Positions 1 to 8,491 of a stretch of 64,000 bases of DNA are shown piece by piece. Where the stretch lies: positions 1 to 64,000 of the forward strand of contig JAQUUB010000009.1 of NCBI GenBank assembly GCA_028694115.1. Reading direction: 5' to 3'. Below the pieces are notes generated by a model. That model was not told where the DNA came from. It was given only the letters and a program-made list of their open reading frames with translations, and did no database searches. The translations under genes were made by a program, and so were the position numbers. Source of the DNA: Lachnospiraceae bacterium (GTDB lineage Bacteria; Bacillota_A; Clostridia; Lachnospirales; Lachnospiraceae). Position 1 is the first letter of the stretch; each line of letters opens with the position of its first letter.

Positions 1-87
1 CAATTAATTTCAAAAAAATCTTCAACAGCAAAATGCACCCATTTTTAGTTGCAAAGTAAGTGCGCCAAACCATTACTTTTTTAATTT

Positions 88-1527
88 CTACTTAGTTTTA
101 TATAGCAGACAGCACGTCTCCACATGTCCCGTCATCGGAAACATGTCCACAGGACATATCCTCTTAACCTCATACTTATTAAACTTTGTCAAGAACTTCA
201 AATCTCTCGCCAATGTTGTAGGGCCACAGGATATATATACAATTTTCTTTGGTCCTACATTTAATAAGGATCTTAAAAATGCCTCATCACTTCCAGAACG
301 AGGGGGATCCATTAGGACAACATCAATTTGCTTTCCCTGTGCAGATAGTTCTTCCATAAATTTTCCAGAATCATTGTTATAGAAAGAGATGTTGGTTATT
401 TCATTTCGTTTGGCATTGATGTTTGCATCTTTTACGGCATCTTTATTTAATTCTACACCGATAACTTCTTTTGCTTTGGCAGCTGCGATGATACCAATCG
501 TACCGATCCCACAATAGGCATCAAGAACGACTTCTTTTCCCGTTAAGCCAGCCATAGTAATGGCTAATTGATAGAGTACCTCCGTCTGTACTGGATTTAC
601 TTGATAAAATGATTTTGCTGATAGTCGAAAGACTTTCTCACATAATGTATCTTCGATATAGCCTTTGCCATAGAGGACCTGTTCTCGTTGTCCTAGTACC
701 ATACTGGTTTGTCTGTCATTGATATTTTGAACAATGGTCGTGATTTCAGGATGTTCTTTTCTTAATGCCTTTACAAAATTGTTTTTCGAAGGAAAGATTG
801 GTGATGTTGTGACAATCACTACCATAATTTGTCCCGTATGGGATCCGGTTCTCACTAACAGTTGACGTACTAATCCAAAATCGGTATCTTCATTATATAT
901 TTTGATCTTAAACGATTGAAAGAGCTTTGCCATGGTACGAATAATTTCATCTGCTTTTTTATTCTCAATGAAGCATTGCTCAACAGCAACAACGTTATGG
1001 GTTCCTTTCTCATAGTTGCCCGTTAAGATCGTTCCATCTTTTTTGCGGCTCAATACCGCATGAACTTTATTCCGATAATGAAATGGATCTTTCATTGCCC
1101 GAATTGGTTCTACTTTTCCAAATTCGCCAAGTAAGAGTTTCATATTCTTTTGTTTTGCAGCAAGCTGTTCTTCATAGGGAGTGTCTATATACTGACAACC
1201 TCCACATCGTTCAAAGACAGGGCACATGCTCTGTTTCTTTGTTTCTAAATCTTTCTTTCTAATAGGACTGTTTCTATCCTTTTTATCAGTAAATTTCCGA
1301 TTCTTTTCATCATCATATTTTTTCTTATAATCATTCTTGTATTCATTCTTGTATTCATTCTTGTATTCATTCTTGTATTCATTCTTTTGCTCATTCTTAT
1401 TTTCTTTTCTATAATCAGCTTTCTTATCCGCCTTGTAATCTTTTTTAAAATTGCTTCTCTTGTGAGATTTCGTATCTCCATGAACAGCTACTTTTTGTTG
1501 ACTCTGTTTTGTTTTATTCTTTTCCAT
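88..1527 (-). CDS. TrmA/RlmCD-family 23S rRNA (uracil-5-)-methyltransferase
   Basis: SAM-dependent methyltransferase that makes 5-methyluridine in RNA, most likely 23S rRNA. Seen: an iron-sulfur cysteine cluster C102, C108, C111 (C-x5-CGGC), the SAM-binding motif DAYCGIGTIGI, the family signature DPPRSG, and the catalytic SCGPTT near the C-terminus. The first ~100 residues are not part of the family core: they are Lys/Asn/Glu-rich, with four perfect KNEY repeats (residues ~48-63) encoded by a perfect 12-bp tandem repeat. This tail is probably disordered and RNA-binding (inference). The gene ends close to the window edge and is separated from the upstream operon by a terminator. Family call is firm; which uridine is modified cannot be read from sequence. 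Confidence 0.9.
   Translation of the reverse strand: MEKNKTKQSQQKVAVHGDTKSHKRSNFKKDYKADKKADYRKENKNEQKNEYKNEYKNEYKNEYKNDYKKKYDDEKNRKFTDKKDRNSPIRKKDLETKKQSMCPVFERCGGCQYIDTPYEEQLAAKQKNMKLLLGEFGKVEPIRAMKDPFHYRNKVHAVLSRKKDGTILTGNYEKGTHNVVAVEQCFIENKKADEIIRTMAKLFQSFKIKIYNEDTDFGLVRQLLVRTGSHTGQIMVVIVTTSPIFPSKNNFVKALRKEHPEITTIVQNINDRQTSMVLGQREQVLYGKGYIEDTLCEKVFRLSAKSFYQVNPVQTEVLYQLAITMAGLTGKEVVLDAYCGIGTIGIIAAAKAKEVIGVELNKDAVKDANINAKRNEITNISFYNNDSGKFMEELSAQGKQIDVVLMDPPRSGSDEAFLRSLLNVGPKKIVYISCGPTTLARDLKFLTKFNKYEVKRICPVDMFPMTGHVETCCLLYKTK
1333..1380. repeat. 12-bp tandem repeat, four perfect copies, inside the methyltransferase gene
   Basis: Four identical copies of ATTCTTGTATTC (plus strand) in a row, with degenerate flanking copies. 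In the coding frame they give KNEY repeats. The perfect identity suggests recent slippage and probable copy-number variation between strains. Confidence 0.95.
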
Positions 1528-1635
1528 TCTCTATCCTATCTACATGCTCTGACAATCTCATTTGTCTTCATGTCCCTGATATATATCCAACTCATTGTAA
1601 CATGAATTTATTTCTTTTCCTATTTTTTAATTAAA

Positions 1636-1677
1636 AAAACAGAAATCTTACAGTTTGCACTGTTGGATTTCTGTTTT
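1636..1677 (-). terminator. intrinsic terminator of the oxidase operon
   Basis: Hairpin with arms AAAACAGAAATC and GATTTCTGTTTT plus an inner ACAG/CTGT stem, followed on the minus strand by a T run. It lies 20 bases after the stop codon of the ornithine-cyclodeaminase-family gene. Confidence 0.85.
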
Positions 1678-1696
1678 ATGTATTTACTGGTTTAGT

Positions 1697-2839
1697 TTAG
1701 AACAAATATGGTTTCTCCCAAAGATTTAATTTGGTACCAATCCCCTTGGCCAGAGCATTCTCATATACCTTCTTGCCCCATGCAACATCCTCTACTGGCA
1801 TTCCGCCAACTGAATAAATGATTACTTCATCATCATCTTTACGACCCGGCTCTTTACCTGCCAGTATGGCGCCAAGATTTACGATTTTATCCTTTGAAAG
1901 TTTTCCGTCATGAACCAGGTCCAGCCATAAACAACCCGGAATATAAATCTGATTATAGGTAGGATAAGGATATTCCTCTTCCCATGCTTCATAAAGCTTA
2001 ATATTATCGCATACCAATTTAGGCTTACCACTACAGATATAATCATCTGAAAAATCACCAGATCCAGGAATACAGAATAGAGCACCTGGTTTAATCCACT
2101 TTTCTTCAATAAATGGGTATTGGCTTCTATCCATTCCCATTGAAGTTGAGGTCGCAAAACTTAAAATATCACAATCACGCACACATTCCTCCAATGTTTC
2201 AACCACCTGGATTGTAGTAAACTGTGGTAAATGTTCCTTAACAAAATTAACACAGCGATCAATCGACGCTTTTCCTCGTCCTTTAATTTTTAAAGTATCC
2301 AGTGTGGGACGGAGAGCTGCAAAGGTTTCAATCGCAGTGATGTTAATAACACCGGGTCCAATAATACCAAGTACTTTTGCATTTTTTACAGCTAGATTCT
2401 TAACACCCGCGCCAGGAATTGCTGCTGTACGATATGCTGATATTAAGTTTGCAGACATTAAGGATAATGGAGCACCTGTATCCTTATCATTTAACATTAC
2501 CATAAGAATTGATCTTGGAAGACCCTTATCCCTATTTTCAACATTAGAACCATACCACTTCATGCCTGCCATATCTGTTGCCCCACCGACATATGCTGGC
2601 ATTGCCATAAATCTTCTGTCCGGCCCTGCTTTTGGCATATTAGGAAATGGGGGATTTTCAGGGAAGGTAATCATGGTTCCGTGTGAGTTTGCATTTTCAC
2701 CACCCATAAGGTAATCACCTTTGTCCATGGTCACCAATAATTCTTCCATACATTCTGTACATGCAACTACATCATTTACACCTGCTGCAAGCATATCCGG
2801 CTCGCTTAAATAAAGTAAATCTAATCTTGTATCATTCAT
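1697..2839 (-). CDS. ornithine cyclodeaminase / mu-crystallin family protein
   Basis: About 380 aa, NAD(P)-binding protein of the family that includes ornithine cyclodeaminase, alanine dehydrogenase (archaeal type) and ketimine reductases. Seen: a Rossmann glycine motif GIIGPG at residues ~158-163, a conserved Lys in GMKWYGSN (K94) and the SAYRTAA segment with R137. The classical GxGxQ has Val-Ile in place of Gln, and the usual Asp loop reads PGSGDFSDD, so the substrate may differ from ornithine. The start at 2839 is chosen because GGAGGAAAG lies just upstream; it overlaps the end of the permease gene by 8 bases. As last gene of the oxidase operon it could reduce or deaminate a cyclic imine or ornithine-like product (inference). 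I recall, without certainty, that some databases call this subfamily tyramine oxidase subunit B. Confidence 0.75.
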   Translation of the reverse strand: MNDTRLDLLYLSEPDMLAAGVNDVVACTECMEELLVTMDKGDYLMGGENANSHGTMITFPENPPFPNMPKAGPDRRFMAMPAYVGGATDMAGMKWYGSNVENRDKGLPRSILMVMLNDKDTGAPLSLMSANLISAYRTAAIPGAGVKNLAVKNAKVLGIIGPGVINITAIETFAALRPTLDTLKIKGRGKASIDRCVNFVKEHLPQFTTIQVVETLEECVRDCDILSFATSTSMGMDRSQYPFIEEKWIKPGALFCIPGSGDFSDDYICSGKPKLVCDNIKLYEAWEEEYPYPTYNQIYIPGCLWLDLVHDGKLSKDKIVNLGAILAGKEPGRKDDDEVIIYSVGGMPVEDVAWGKKVYENALAKGIGTKLNLWEKPYLF

Positions 2840-4271
2840 AACTTTCCTCCTCTGCCACATAAAACATGTGGTCTTTATTTATTGACTTATGAAACTTTTG
2901 GTATCGTTCATTTTCCATAGCCATGACCTCTTTTACGGGATATGGTTTAAATAATGGTCTTTTTACTTTGAATTTCACCCAGAAGAATGCATAGATTGTA
3001 AGCAACAGAATCATAATTCCACAGACTTTATACAATTCCAGCTTAATTGCCCAATTGGGGTCAATGTTGTAAATCATCCAAGCGGTTCCCACGATCCCAA
3101 TGATTGGAATAACTGGTCCAAATGGTACTTTAAAGGTACGTGGTGCATTAGGAAGACGTTTGCGCAACAACAGCACATTCAAATTTGATACGATATAACT
3201 TAACATCCAGAGCAGCGCCAACACAGAAATCAGAAAAGAAAGTGAATCTGTTGTGGAAAGTCCTGTAATGTTGATAATACAAAATGCCAATGATTGTATT
3301 ATGATTCCGACATAAGGTGCACCTTTTTTATTTTTTTTCTGAAAAAAGTCCGGTAAAAGTTCAATCTTTGACATTCCCATTAATATATAGGATAAGGACG
3401 CCATAATTGTATTTACGGAACTGATTACTGCTAGTAATGATGCAATGACCATCCAATATTTTCCTATCGGTCCAAGTAATAACTGGCCGTACAATACATG
3501 TGGTGTTGTACTTGCCCCCAATTCACCCCATTCAGTATAGTTCTTAAACCCAAGTGTTAAAAACGTCTGCATACAGAAAATAATAATCATACTGAGTATC
3601 ATTCCAAGCGGAATATTTCTTTTTGCATTTTTAACCTCATTGGTCAGAGGTACTACATATTCTCCTCCTATAAACAGGAAGAATGCTAAACCACATAATC
3701 CTGTTACATTTGAAAAATCAGAAGCAAGTACAGCCGGCTGCTCTACGATTTCACCAACACCAATGCCAAGAGCACCAAATACTCCCATTATTATGAGTGA
3801 AATAATCAATGCGTAAGCAACAAAATTTTGAACCTTTATAAACACATCCACACCATTCAGGTTTGCAATCATTAAGACAATTACCAGAATGACACAATAA
3901 ATCCAGCTTGGAATAGGGCTACCCGGAATTAAAGCGGCTATCGTATTTCCAAACATTGCTCCTTCTACAGAGCCTGCTATCGTGTTACATAAAGCATACC
4001 CGCCAACCATACAGATGATTGTAATAAATGGTCCAATACTTGCCAGCGAATATTGTGCAAGTCCACCGGTCAAGTCCGGCATTAGCGCATTCAGTTCTGC
4101 TATTGATAACAGCGTGACGATATTCAGTATGCAGGCAATCGCCATTGAAATTATAAAAGTTACTCCTATCGCAGACGAACCAATTCCAATGGATAATAGA
4201 CAGCTTGATGCAACTACAAGACCCACACCGGTAGCTATCACACTTCCAAGACCTAATTTTTTCTCTTCCAT
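2832..4271 (-). CDS. APC-family amino acid permease
   Basis: 479 aa, about 12 hydrophobic membrane segments, starting MEEKKLGLGSVIATGVGLVV, which is the typical first helix of amino acid-polyamine-organocation permeases with a small-residue-rich substrate loop. It probably imports the amino acid or amine that the neighbouring oxidase consumes (inference). A good Shine-Dalgarno (GGAAAGGAGATGG) precedes the ATG. The gene follows the PII gene by 33 bases and overlaps the cyclodeaminase-family gene. The C-terminus is a ~45-residue charged cytoplasmic tail. The substrate cannot be read from sequence. Confidence 0.88.
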   Translation of the reverse strand: MEEKKLGLGSVIATGVGLVVASSCLLSIGIGSSAIGVTFIISMAIACILNIVTLLSIAELNALMPDLTGGLAQYSLASIGPFITIICMVGGYALCNTIAGSVEGAMFGNTIAALIPGSPIPSWIYCVILVIVLMIANLNGVDVFIKVQNFVAYALIISLIIMGVFGALGIGVGEIVEQPAVLASDFSNVTGLCGLAFFLFIGGEYVVPLTNEVKNAKRNIPLGMILSMIIIFCMQTFLTLGFKNYTEWGELGASTTPHVLYGQLLLGPIGKYWMVIASLLAVISSVNTIMASLSYILMGMSKIELLPDFFQKKNKKGAPYVGIIIQSLAFCIINITGLSTTDSLSFLISVLALLWMLSYIVSNLNVLLLRKRLPNAPRTFKVPFGPVIPIIGIVGTAWMIYNIDPNWAIKLELYKVCGIMILLLTIYAFFWVKFKVKRPLFKPYPVKEVMAMENERYQKFHKSINKDHMFYVAEEESYE

Positions 4272-4304
4272 TTTTCCATCTCCTTTCCTATTTTTATTAG
4301 AACA

Positions 4305-4682
4305 CTAGTCTATTTCGCCTTCTTTGATTGCATCTTTTCCTTCTTCACCCGTACGGATACGAATCACATTCGTCACTGGTGAAACAATAATTTTTCCATC
4401 ACCAATATGACCTGTATACAATGTCTTTGCCACAAAATCTAAGAACTTGTCTACCTCTGCGGTCGGAAGGATAATCATAATCACCTGCTTTTTTAAAAGT
4501 ACCGGTGTCTCCAATTTTTCTGTCTCATATTCCTGAGTACCTAGCTGAACACCACAACCTTTTGCTTCATAAACAGTCATTCCTGAGATTCCAAATTTAC
4601 CGGACTCCTTTGTAAGCAGATCTACCTTTGTTTCCCTTGTAATAATCTCAACTCTTGATAGTTCTTCAATTGCTACTTTCAT
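4305..4682 (-). CDS. PII-family signal protein (GlnB/GlnK-like), T-loop Tyr absent
   Basis: 125 aa. PII proteins are trimeric sensors of ATP/ADP and 2-oxoglutarate that bind and control transporters and enzymes. Seen: GxQxG at residues 44-48 (GVQLG), the GDGKI nucleotide loop (~94-98), and the C-terminal IRIRTGEEG signature (107-115). The T-loop has normal length, but the position of the uridylylated Tyr51 is Glu (E58), so covalent control by GlnD is not expected. An eight-residue N-terminal extension precedes the normal start. Encoded between an amino acid oxidase gene and an APC permease gene; no ammonium channel gene is present, which is unusual. It probably gates the permease or the oxidase (inference). 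Confidence 0.88.
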   Translation of the reverse strand: MKVAIEELSRVEIITRETKVDLLTKESGKFGISGMTVYEAKGCGVQLGTQEYETEKLETPVLLKKQVIMIILPTAEVDKFLDFVAKTLYTGHIGDGKIIVSPVTNVIRIRTGEEGKDAIKEGEID

Positions 4683-4705
4683 AATGATCCTCCTCTTTCT
4701 GTTTT

Positions 4706-5842
4706 TTATATTTTTGCTTTAAATCTATCATATCTCAGTTTACTTATGTCAACCAGTGTTCTGCCTGTCGTAATAAGCATCGCCAACTGTTCTCCAACGG
4801 CTGGAGCAATTCCAAATCCATGTCCCGTGAATGCGCAGGCCACAACCAATCCTGGAACTTCTTCTACCATTCCAAGTACCGGTACTCCATCCTGACAGAC
4901 ATCGATATATCCTGCCCAGGATCTAACAATTTTGGCATCCATAAGATCTGGAAAGTATTTCATAATACCTCTGCAAATACAGGATGCCGTAATCGCACTA
5001 TTTCCTGGTGAATTAACTGTCCCTCCGTCTTTATTGTTCATTTCAAGTCCGGAAGAACCACCAAATACAAAGGAACCATGATCTGACTGATGACCATAAA
5101 AATCTGCTTCTGCAGTTCCGAGCATCTGGTTAAACATATGTGGTTCCGCCTCAGTTACTAGGCATTCCATTAATTCCTTATGTACCGGTATATCAATTCC
5201 CACTGTAGCCAGAATTTCTCTAGACTCATAACCTGCCGCCACCAATATATAGTCGCCTTCATATACATTGGATTGTGTATATACCTCTCTCAGTCTGCCT
5301 TTCACCTTTCTAAGTTTTGTGACTTTTTCTCCCGTGATGAAATGGACACCCTGCTCTCTCGCCTTCTTATAGAATGCTAAAGTAGTAATCATTGGATTGG
5401 CATGTCCATCCGTCGGACACCAGCTTGCACCGATTACTTCATCTGATAGAAATGGATTGATTTCCTTGATTTCCATACCATCAATCATTCGAACATCCAG
5501 TCCACAGGCTACTGCTCTATCTGTAAGACCCTGAAGAATTTCCAGATGTTTTGGTGTTTTCCCGAGACGAAGGTTTCCTTCTTTATGATATTCACATTCA
5601 GTTCCTAATTCTTGTGAAAGCTTGGGCCAAAGCTTCTCGATTCCATACATGGCAAGTGGCAGTTCTCTTGGATCTCGCCCTGACTGTCGTACCCCGCCAC
5701 CATTTCTGGATGATCCACCATTTCCAATATGGTCACTAGCCTCAAGCACTATGACGGATTTTCCTTCCTTCGACAAGTAATAGGCGGTAGCGCAACCAAT
5801 AATTCCACCTCCAACGATTACTACGTCTACTTTGTTTTTCAT
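4706..5842 (-). CDS. FAD-dependent amino acid/imino acid oxidase subunit (DAO family, HcnC/OoxB-like)
   Basis: 378 aa flavoprotein of the D-amino acid oxidase/sarcosine oxidase fold. Seen: FAD-binding GGGIIG at residues 11-16 with E34 ending the second strand, a SSRNGGGVRQSG segment after the Rossmann core as in glycine oxidase/DadA relatives, and a C-terminal TGHGFGIAPAVGE flavin motif. It starts in the ATGA overlap with the BFD gene stop. With the alpha subunit and two small iron-sulfur proteins encoded just upstream it matches the multi-subunit architecture of opine oxidase, hydrogen cyanide synthase and D-hydroxyproline dehydrogenase. Expected to oxidise a C-N bond of an amino or imino acid and release an imine. 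Exact substrate unknown. Confidence 0.82.
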   Translation of the reverse strand: MKNKVDVVIVGGGIIGCATAYYLSKEGKSVIVLEASDHIGNGGSSRNGGGVRQSGRDPRELPLAMYGIEKLWPKLSQELGTECEYHKEGNLRLGKTPKHLEILQGLTDRAVACGLDVRMIDGMEIKEINPFLSDEVIGASWCPTDGHANPMITTLAFYKKAREQGVHFITGEKVTKLRKVKGRLREVYTQSNVYEGDYILVAAGYESREILATVGIDIPVHKELMECLVTEAEPHMFNQMLGTAEADFYGHQSDHGSFVFGGSSGLEMNNKDGGTVNSPGNSAITASCICRGIMKYFPDLMDAKIVRSWAGYIDVCQDGVPVLGMVEEVPGLVVACAFTGHGFGIAPAVGEQLAMLITTGRTLVDISKLRYDRFKAKI

Positions 5843-6168
5843 GTTTCATTCACCTCCTCATTTCCAAGAATCTTCATTTCTGTTGGCCTCATAGGGGCTC
5901 TTGCTGATGCTGGTTCGAGTTCTGCCGGTGATATGGATAGTTCTCTTGCTACAATACTTTTTATTAGTTTTGAACATGTTTGACCTTGACATAATCCCAT
6001 ACCGGTACGAAGATATCTTCTAATTTCAGTAAGTGTCCACATACCATCATGTACTGCTTTTCGTATTTCTCCCTTCGTGATCTCCTCACATCTGCAAATC
6101 AAAATATCATCATCTGGATAAGAAACGAAAGGTCCTATATCTCTTGATCTGTCATTGATTGAATTCAC
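5839..6168 (-). CDS. small BFD-like [2Fe-2S] protein
   Basis: About 109 aa. Contains the bacterioferritin-associated-ferredoxin-like cysteine pattern C25-x-C27 and C60-x4-C65 (GLCQGQTC), expected to bind one [2Fe-2S]. In HcnB/OoxA-type enzymes this domain is fused to the C-terminus of the large subunit; here it is a separate gene. The start is taken as GTG at 6168 because AAGGGAGGGAG sits just upstream; an ATG at 6186 would place the Shine-Dalgarno inside the gene. It overlaps the end of the alpha-subunit gene by 17 bases, and its stop overlaps the start of the DAO-family gene, so translation is probably coupled. Confidence 0.8.
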   Translation of the reverse strand: MNSINDRSRDIGPFVSYPDDDILICRCEEITKGEIRKAVHDGMWTLTEIRRYLRTGMGLCQGQTCSKLIKSIVARELSISPAELEPASARAPMRPTEMKILGNEEVNET

Positions 6169-7750
6169 AATGCTCCCTCCCTTCAAAAAATCTTGCTTTC
6201 ATTGCATATTCCTTTGGAATGCGCATGGTCAGAAGATTGGTATGGTCAAATGCCATTATCTTCTTCATAGACACGACTTCTGCTTCGCAAATAATCTCAC
6301 CATTTCTACCAAGACCCACTCCCTTCGTTCCCACTTGTGGAAGCGGAAGGAATTCATACGGCATCGTCACTGTTGCAGTATTATCACCGCAGTCCTCATC
6401 GACAAGAAAGATTGCCTGACCCGAGCAGTTCGCAACACACATTCCACAATTAATACATTGACTTCCATCAACCGCAATCGGAAGATCCGTAATGTTCTCA
6501 CCAATTGATATACAGCCCTTAGGACATGCATCCTGGCATGGGTTACAAGGAATATTCTGGGTACATTCGATAACTGGATGTATTCCCGCCCTACGAGTCA
6601 CTCCAGGATATCGCTCAATTTCATCATCCGATACAAAACCCTTTTCAAGAAGTGATATTGAAATATCAATCCCCTCGTCAGTCTTCAGGATTTTTTTGCC
6701 CCTGTTTGATGGCGCAAACATACCCTGTCTTAATCTATCTAAATCTTTTTCTAATATGGAAAGTGCCTCTTCTTTTTCCTTCTTCGAACAGTATCCAAGG
6801 TAATCTGCCACACAAACACCTGCCATTTTTCCTTCAATCATAGCGGAAGAGGCTTCTTCGATTCCAGATACATCACCTACCGCAAACACTCCAGAATTAG
6901 AGGTTTCTCCATATTCATTGATAATTGGAACTACTCCTCCACGTTTCGGATCATCCTCCATTTTACAACCGGACATCTTTAACAATTGAGACATTGGTGA
7001 TAAACCAACAGCAAGACAAATTGTGTCCACTTCAAAAGTCTTTTCCGTTCCTTCAATCGGTGTAAAACATTCATCAACTTGAATAATGGTAACACCGGTA
7101 ATATGTTCTGTTCCATGAGCCCTCAAAATAGTATGCGATAAATAAAAGGGAACTCCGGTTCTTGCCACTTTCGCTGCGTGAACACCATAACCGCCAATCT
7201 TTGGTGCGGCATCAACCAATGCAACTACTTCACAACCCGCCTGAATCAGTTGAAAGGAAACGACCAATCCAACATTTCCACTTCCAAGTATCAGTATTTT
7301 ATTCCCTGGTTGGATTCCATGGAGATTCATCATAGTTTGTGCTGCTCCTGCACCAATCACACCCGGTAATGTCCATCCAGGAAAGGTTACCATATTTTCC
7401 GCTGCTCCTGTCGCCACGATAATGGTATCTCCTTTATAGTGATGAATCGCATCTTTGATTTTGACAGTGACCTCTTTATCTTGATAAAGACCAATCACGG
7501 TTGCATTTAGCACCACCTCAACCCCTGCATCATAGGCTTCCTTTAAAAGTTCCTCACCTATATTAAAACCTCTTATCTTCGCATGATGTTCTTTGGATCC
7601 AAAAAACTTATGGATCTGTTTGAATAGCTGTCCACCAGGTCTTGCATTCTCATCAAAGACGATAACTTTTATTCCTCGTTTCGTTGCTTCAATTGCAGCC
7701 GATAGACCTGCGGGACCTGATCCGATTACAATGACTTCATATCTTTTCAT
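6152..7750 (-). CDS. NAD/FAD-dependent oxidase large subunit with ferredoxin domain
   Basis: 532 aa. Two dinucleotide-binding folds: GSGPAG (10-15) and GSGNVG (156-161), with ATGA (113-116) and GVFAVGD (287-293), as in the alpha subunits of opine oxidase, HcnB and heterotetrameric sarcosine oxidase. After residue 390 it carries cysteines at 396, 402, 405, 409, 413 and 432, 435, 438, 442, with a clear CxxCxxCxxxC, compatible with two [4Fe-4S] clusters. That ferredoxin-like part replaces the usual C-terminal BFD domain, which is encoded by the next gene. This points to transfer of electrons to a low-potential carrier instead of oxygen, fitting an anaerobe (inference). Follows the HcnA-like gene by 4 bases. 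Confidence 0.85.
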   Translation of the reverse strand: MKRYEVIVIGSGPAGLSAAIEATKRGIKVIVFDENARPGGQLFKQIHKFFGSKEHHAKIRGFNIGEELLKEAYDAGVEVVLNATVIGLYQDKEVTVKIKDAIHHYKGDTIIVATGAAENMVTFPGWTLPGVIGAGAAQTMMNLHGIQPGNKILILGSGNVGLVVSFQLIQAGCEVVALVDAAPKIGGYGVHAAKVARTGVPFYLSHTILRAHGTEHITGVTIIQVDECFTPIEGTEKTFEVDTICLAVGLSPMSQLLKMSGCKMEDDPKRGGVVPIINEYGETSNSGVFAVGDVSGIEEASSAMIEGKMAGVCVADYLGYCSKKEKEEALSILEKDLDRLRQGMFAPSNRGKKILKTDEGIDISISLLEKGFVSDDEIERYPGVTRRAGIHPVIECTQNIPCNPCQDACPKGCISIGENITDLPIAVDGSQCINCGMCVANCSGQAIFLVDEDCGDNTATVTMPYEFLPLPQVGTKGVGLGRNGEIICEAEVVSMKKIMAFDHTNLLTMRIPKEYAMKARFFEGREHCEFNQ

Positions 7751-7754
7751 ATCC

Positions 7755-8069
7755 CTAACCCTCCTTTGCTATTACGCCATCCTGAGTTTGAACATTCATG
7801 CCTTCCAAAAGAGGCGTCACACAGGTTCTGATATTTGGTTTTCCATTTACTACCATGACGCAATCTGTACATCTTCCTATTGCACAAAAGAGGCCTCTCG
7901 GTTTATGTTCTTTTTTGGTATATCGATAAATTTCCACTCCATTCGCCTTTAATGCAATTGCGATTGGTTCCCCTTCAAATCCCTTCATCGTCTGTCCATC
8001 ATATGTAAATGAAACCATTTTTCTTTTTTTTTCTTTTCCCAATATTGGATGTTCCTCAATTCTACTCAT
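7755..8069 (-). CDS. small [2Fe-2S] ferredoxin-type oxidase subunit (HcnA-like)
   Basis: 104 aa. Plant-type ferredoxin-like cysteines C62-x4-C67-x2-C70-x12-C83, the arrangement of HcnA, OoxA-associated small subunits and the N-terminal part of sarcosine oxidase alpha. It should mediate electron transfer within the flavoenzyme encoded by the next three genes. A strong Shine-Dalgarno (GAGGGAGGAAAG) lies before the ATG. The first ~18 residues are a basic extension. Confidence 0.85.
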   Translation of the reverse strand: MSRIEEHPILGKEKKRKMVSFTYDGQTMKGFEGEPIAIALKANGVEIYRYTKKEHKPRGLFCAIGRCTDCVMVVNGKPNIRTCVTPLLEGMNVQTQDGVIAKEG

Positions 8070-8089
8070 TCTAACTTTCCTCCCTCTAT

Positions 8090-8491
8090 TTAAAAATCAT
8101 AGGATTCTATCACTGCCTCTAACTCGATTTCAACTAACTGTGTAGGTCTGTTAAGTGCAGTTGTACCTACCACTGTGTTAAGAGGTTTTATATCGTGAAA
8201 GATCTCAGAATAAGCCTCGCATATTTTACTTGTCTGACTCATGTCGGTTGTGTAAACCTTCACGCTAATTACTTCTGAGGCTTTAGCACCTGCCTGTTCT
8301 AACAACTTGATTTGTTTTTCGAAAACATATTTTGTCTGCTCATAGGCATCTTCTCCATAAACAGTACCATCCGGTCTTACTGAAGTAGTTCCGCCTATCT
8401 TCACAAACGGTCCGACCTTGACCATTCTTGAATAACCAACTTTCTCTTCTAACGGGGCACCTGAGCTATAATTTACTCTTTCTAATTTCAT
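8090..8491 (-). CDS. RidA-family imine/enamine deaminase
   Basis: About 133 aa, YjgF/YER057c/UK114 family. RidA proteins hydrolyse reactive imines and enamines released by PLP enzymes and amino-acid oxidases. Seen: the GGTTSVRPDG strand and the C-terminal LVEIELEAVI segment after an Arg (LNRPTQ), the usual trimer-interface region. First gene of the operon, so its probable job is to clear the imine made by the encoded oxidase (inference). The start at 8491 (MKLERVNY) is chosen because GGGAG lies 5 bases upstream. That Shine-Dalgarno belongs to a dispersed palindromic repeat (8489-8537). An in-frame GTG at 8524 would translate the repeat and is judged unlikely. Confidence 0.85.
   Translation of the reverse strand: MKLERVNYSSGAPLEEKVGYSRMVKVGPFVKIGGTTSVRPDGTVYGEDAYEQTKYVFEKQIKLLEQAGAKASEVISVKVYTTDMSQTSKICEAYSEIFHDIKPLNTVVGTTALNRPTQLVEIELEAVIESYDF

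Noticed and set aside
1245..1481. Overlapping minus-strand frame with NTRM repeats
   Set aside because: Out-of-frame reading of the KNEY tandem repeat in the methyltransferase gene.
3982..4308. 108-codon plus-strand frame opposite the permease gene
   Set aside because: Antisense shadow of membrane-protein codons, no ribosome site.
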